From contig JBKQHQ010000102.1 of NCBI GenBank assembly GCA_052148715.1, forward strand, positions 1-52,988: a stretch of 52,988 nucleotides of DNA, read 5' to 3'. Below the pieces are notes generated by a model. The model ran no database searches. It worked only from the letters and a program-made list of their open reading frames with translations, and was not told the origin of the DNA. The stretch is from JBKQHQ01 sp052148715 (GTDB taxonomy: Bacteria; Pseudomonadota; Alphaproteobacteria; Rhizobiales; Xanthobacteraceae). Position numbers and translations under genes: made by a program. Position 1 is the first letter of the stretch. Each line of letters starts with the position of its first letter. Of the stretch, positions 52,863 to 52,988 are shown piece by piece.

Positions 52863-52988
52863 GTAAGCGGTCTTCTGGTCACACGGTCCTGAGGGCTTGA
52901 TTTTTTGCGCGGGGCTGCGCAATTCGGCGTGTCAGGCCGCGAGCGTTTCGGTGGAACGCCCGGGCGCCCAGGCCCAGGGCATGAGCTC
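52863..52988 (-). mobile_element. End of an IS66-family insertion sequence (truncated by the window)
   Basis: The boundary sequence GTAAGCGGTCTTCTGGTCAC at 52863-52882 matches the GTAAGCG-type terminal inverted repeat of the IS66 family. It is followed inward by a short non-coding stretch and, in the right orientation, the 3' end of a TnpC-like frame. IS66 elements make 8-bp target duplications; the predicted one is GGCGCAAC at 52855-52862. The other end lies outside the window. Confidence 0.62.
52932..52988 (-). CDS. tnpC: C-terminal end of an IS66 TnpC-like transposase (partial)
   Basis: The last 18 codons of a minus-strand frame read ELMPWAWAPGRSTETLAA and stop at 52932. IS66 transposases end with a conserved (R)IDxLLPWxx motif, so LMPWAWAP fits. 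The rest of the gene is outside the window. The assignment rests on this short match plus the adjoining terminal repeat. Confidence 0.55.
   Translation of the reverse strand, partial: ELMPWAWAPGRSTETLAA

Overview
The window looks like a chromosomal segment from a GC-rich alphaproteobacterium of the order Hyphomicrobiales (Rhizobiales), probably close to Bradyrhizobium or the Xanthobacteraceae. The evidence is a FixL-FixJ oxygen-sensing pair with the heme residues of FixL conserved, a CecR/YbhGFSR-type efflux locus, many Liv/Ssu-type ABC transporters, dispersed palindromic repeats of the kind common in Bradyrhizobium, and the origin-proximal order dnaN-recF-gyrB. No rRNA, tRNA or CRISPR array was seen. 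The genus is an inference from gene content and protein resemblance; no search was run.

Layout. 1-2.3 kb: an exported class II aldolase-like protein with a tiny overlapping upstream ORF, a 49-residue lysine-rich protein, and an AraC-type regulator. 2.6-7 kb: an oxygen-related group made of a soluble globin-coupled chemoreceptor, two small conserved proteins (one behind a near-perfect FNR/FixK box), and fixJ/fixL. 7.2-13.2 kb: an unknown membrane-anchored protein, a macro-domain deacetylase, glucokinase, and a marR-emrA-emrB efflux operon. 13.3-19.8 kb: a methyltransferase, a class A penicillin-binding protein and glnD. 20-25.4 kb: a sulfonate-type ABC system (ssuA, then ssuCB) with a HigBA-like toxin-antitoxin module lodged between ssuA and ssuC, followed by an OsmC protein, a DUF1932-type dehydrogenase and a zinc-ribbon protein. 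26-33 kb: a tightly overlapping livK-H-M-G-F plus acyl-CoA ligase operon, probably for import and CoA activation of an organic acid. 33-40 kb: an RcnB-like protein, an orphan histidine ammonia-lyase, a quinone-oxidoreductase-type enzyme, a frameshifted cupin gene, and small membrane proteins including DoxX. 39.5-46.6 kb: a divergent cecR / ybhGFSR-type locus with a clear operator over its promoter, then a Bcr/CflA exporter. 46.8-52.6 kb: gyrB, a small ORF, recF and dnaN, all on the minus strand, so the replication origin and dnaA would be expected beyond the right edge. The last 126 bases look like the 3' end of an IS66-family element inserted just upstream of dnaN.

How the genes work together. 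The clearest functional units are oxygen sensing and taxis (globin MCP, FixLJ), three efflux systems (EmrAB, YbhGFSR, Bcr), two nutrient import systems (Ssu, Liv) and replication (dnaN-recF-gyrB). The features that most deserve a second look are the FixK-box-driven, possibly leaderless small gene next to fixJ, the palindrome over the ybhG promoter, the IS66 insertion into what looks like a terminator upstream of dnaN, the Lys-to-Arg change in the Walker A motif of LivF, and the toxin-antitoxin module in the sulfonate locus.
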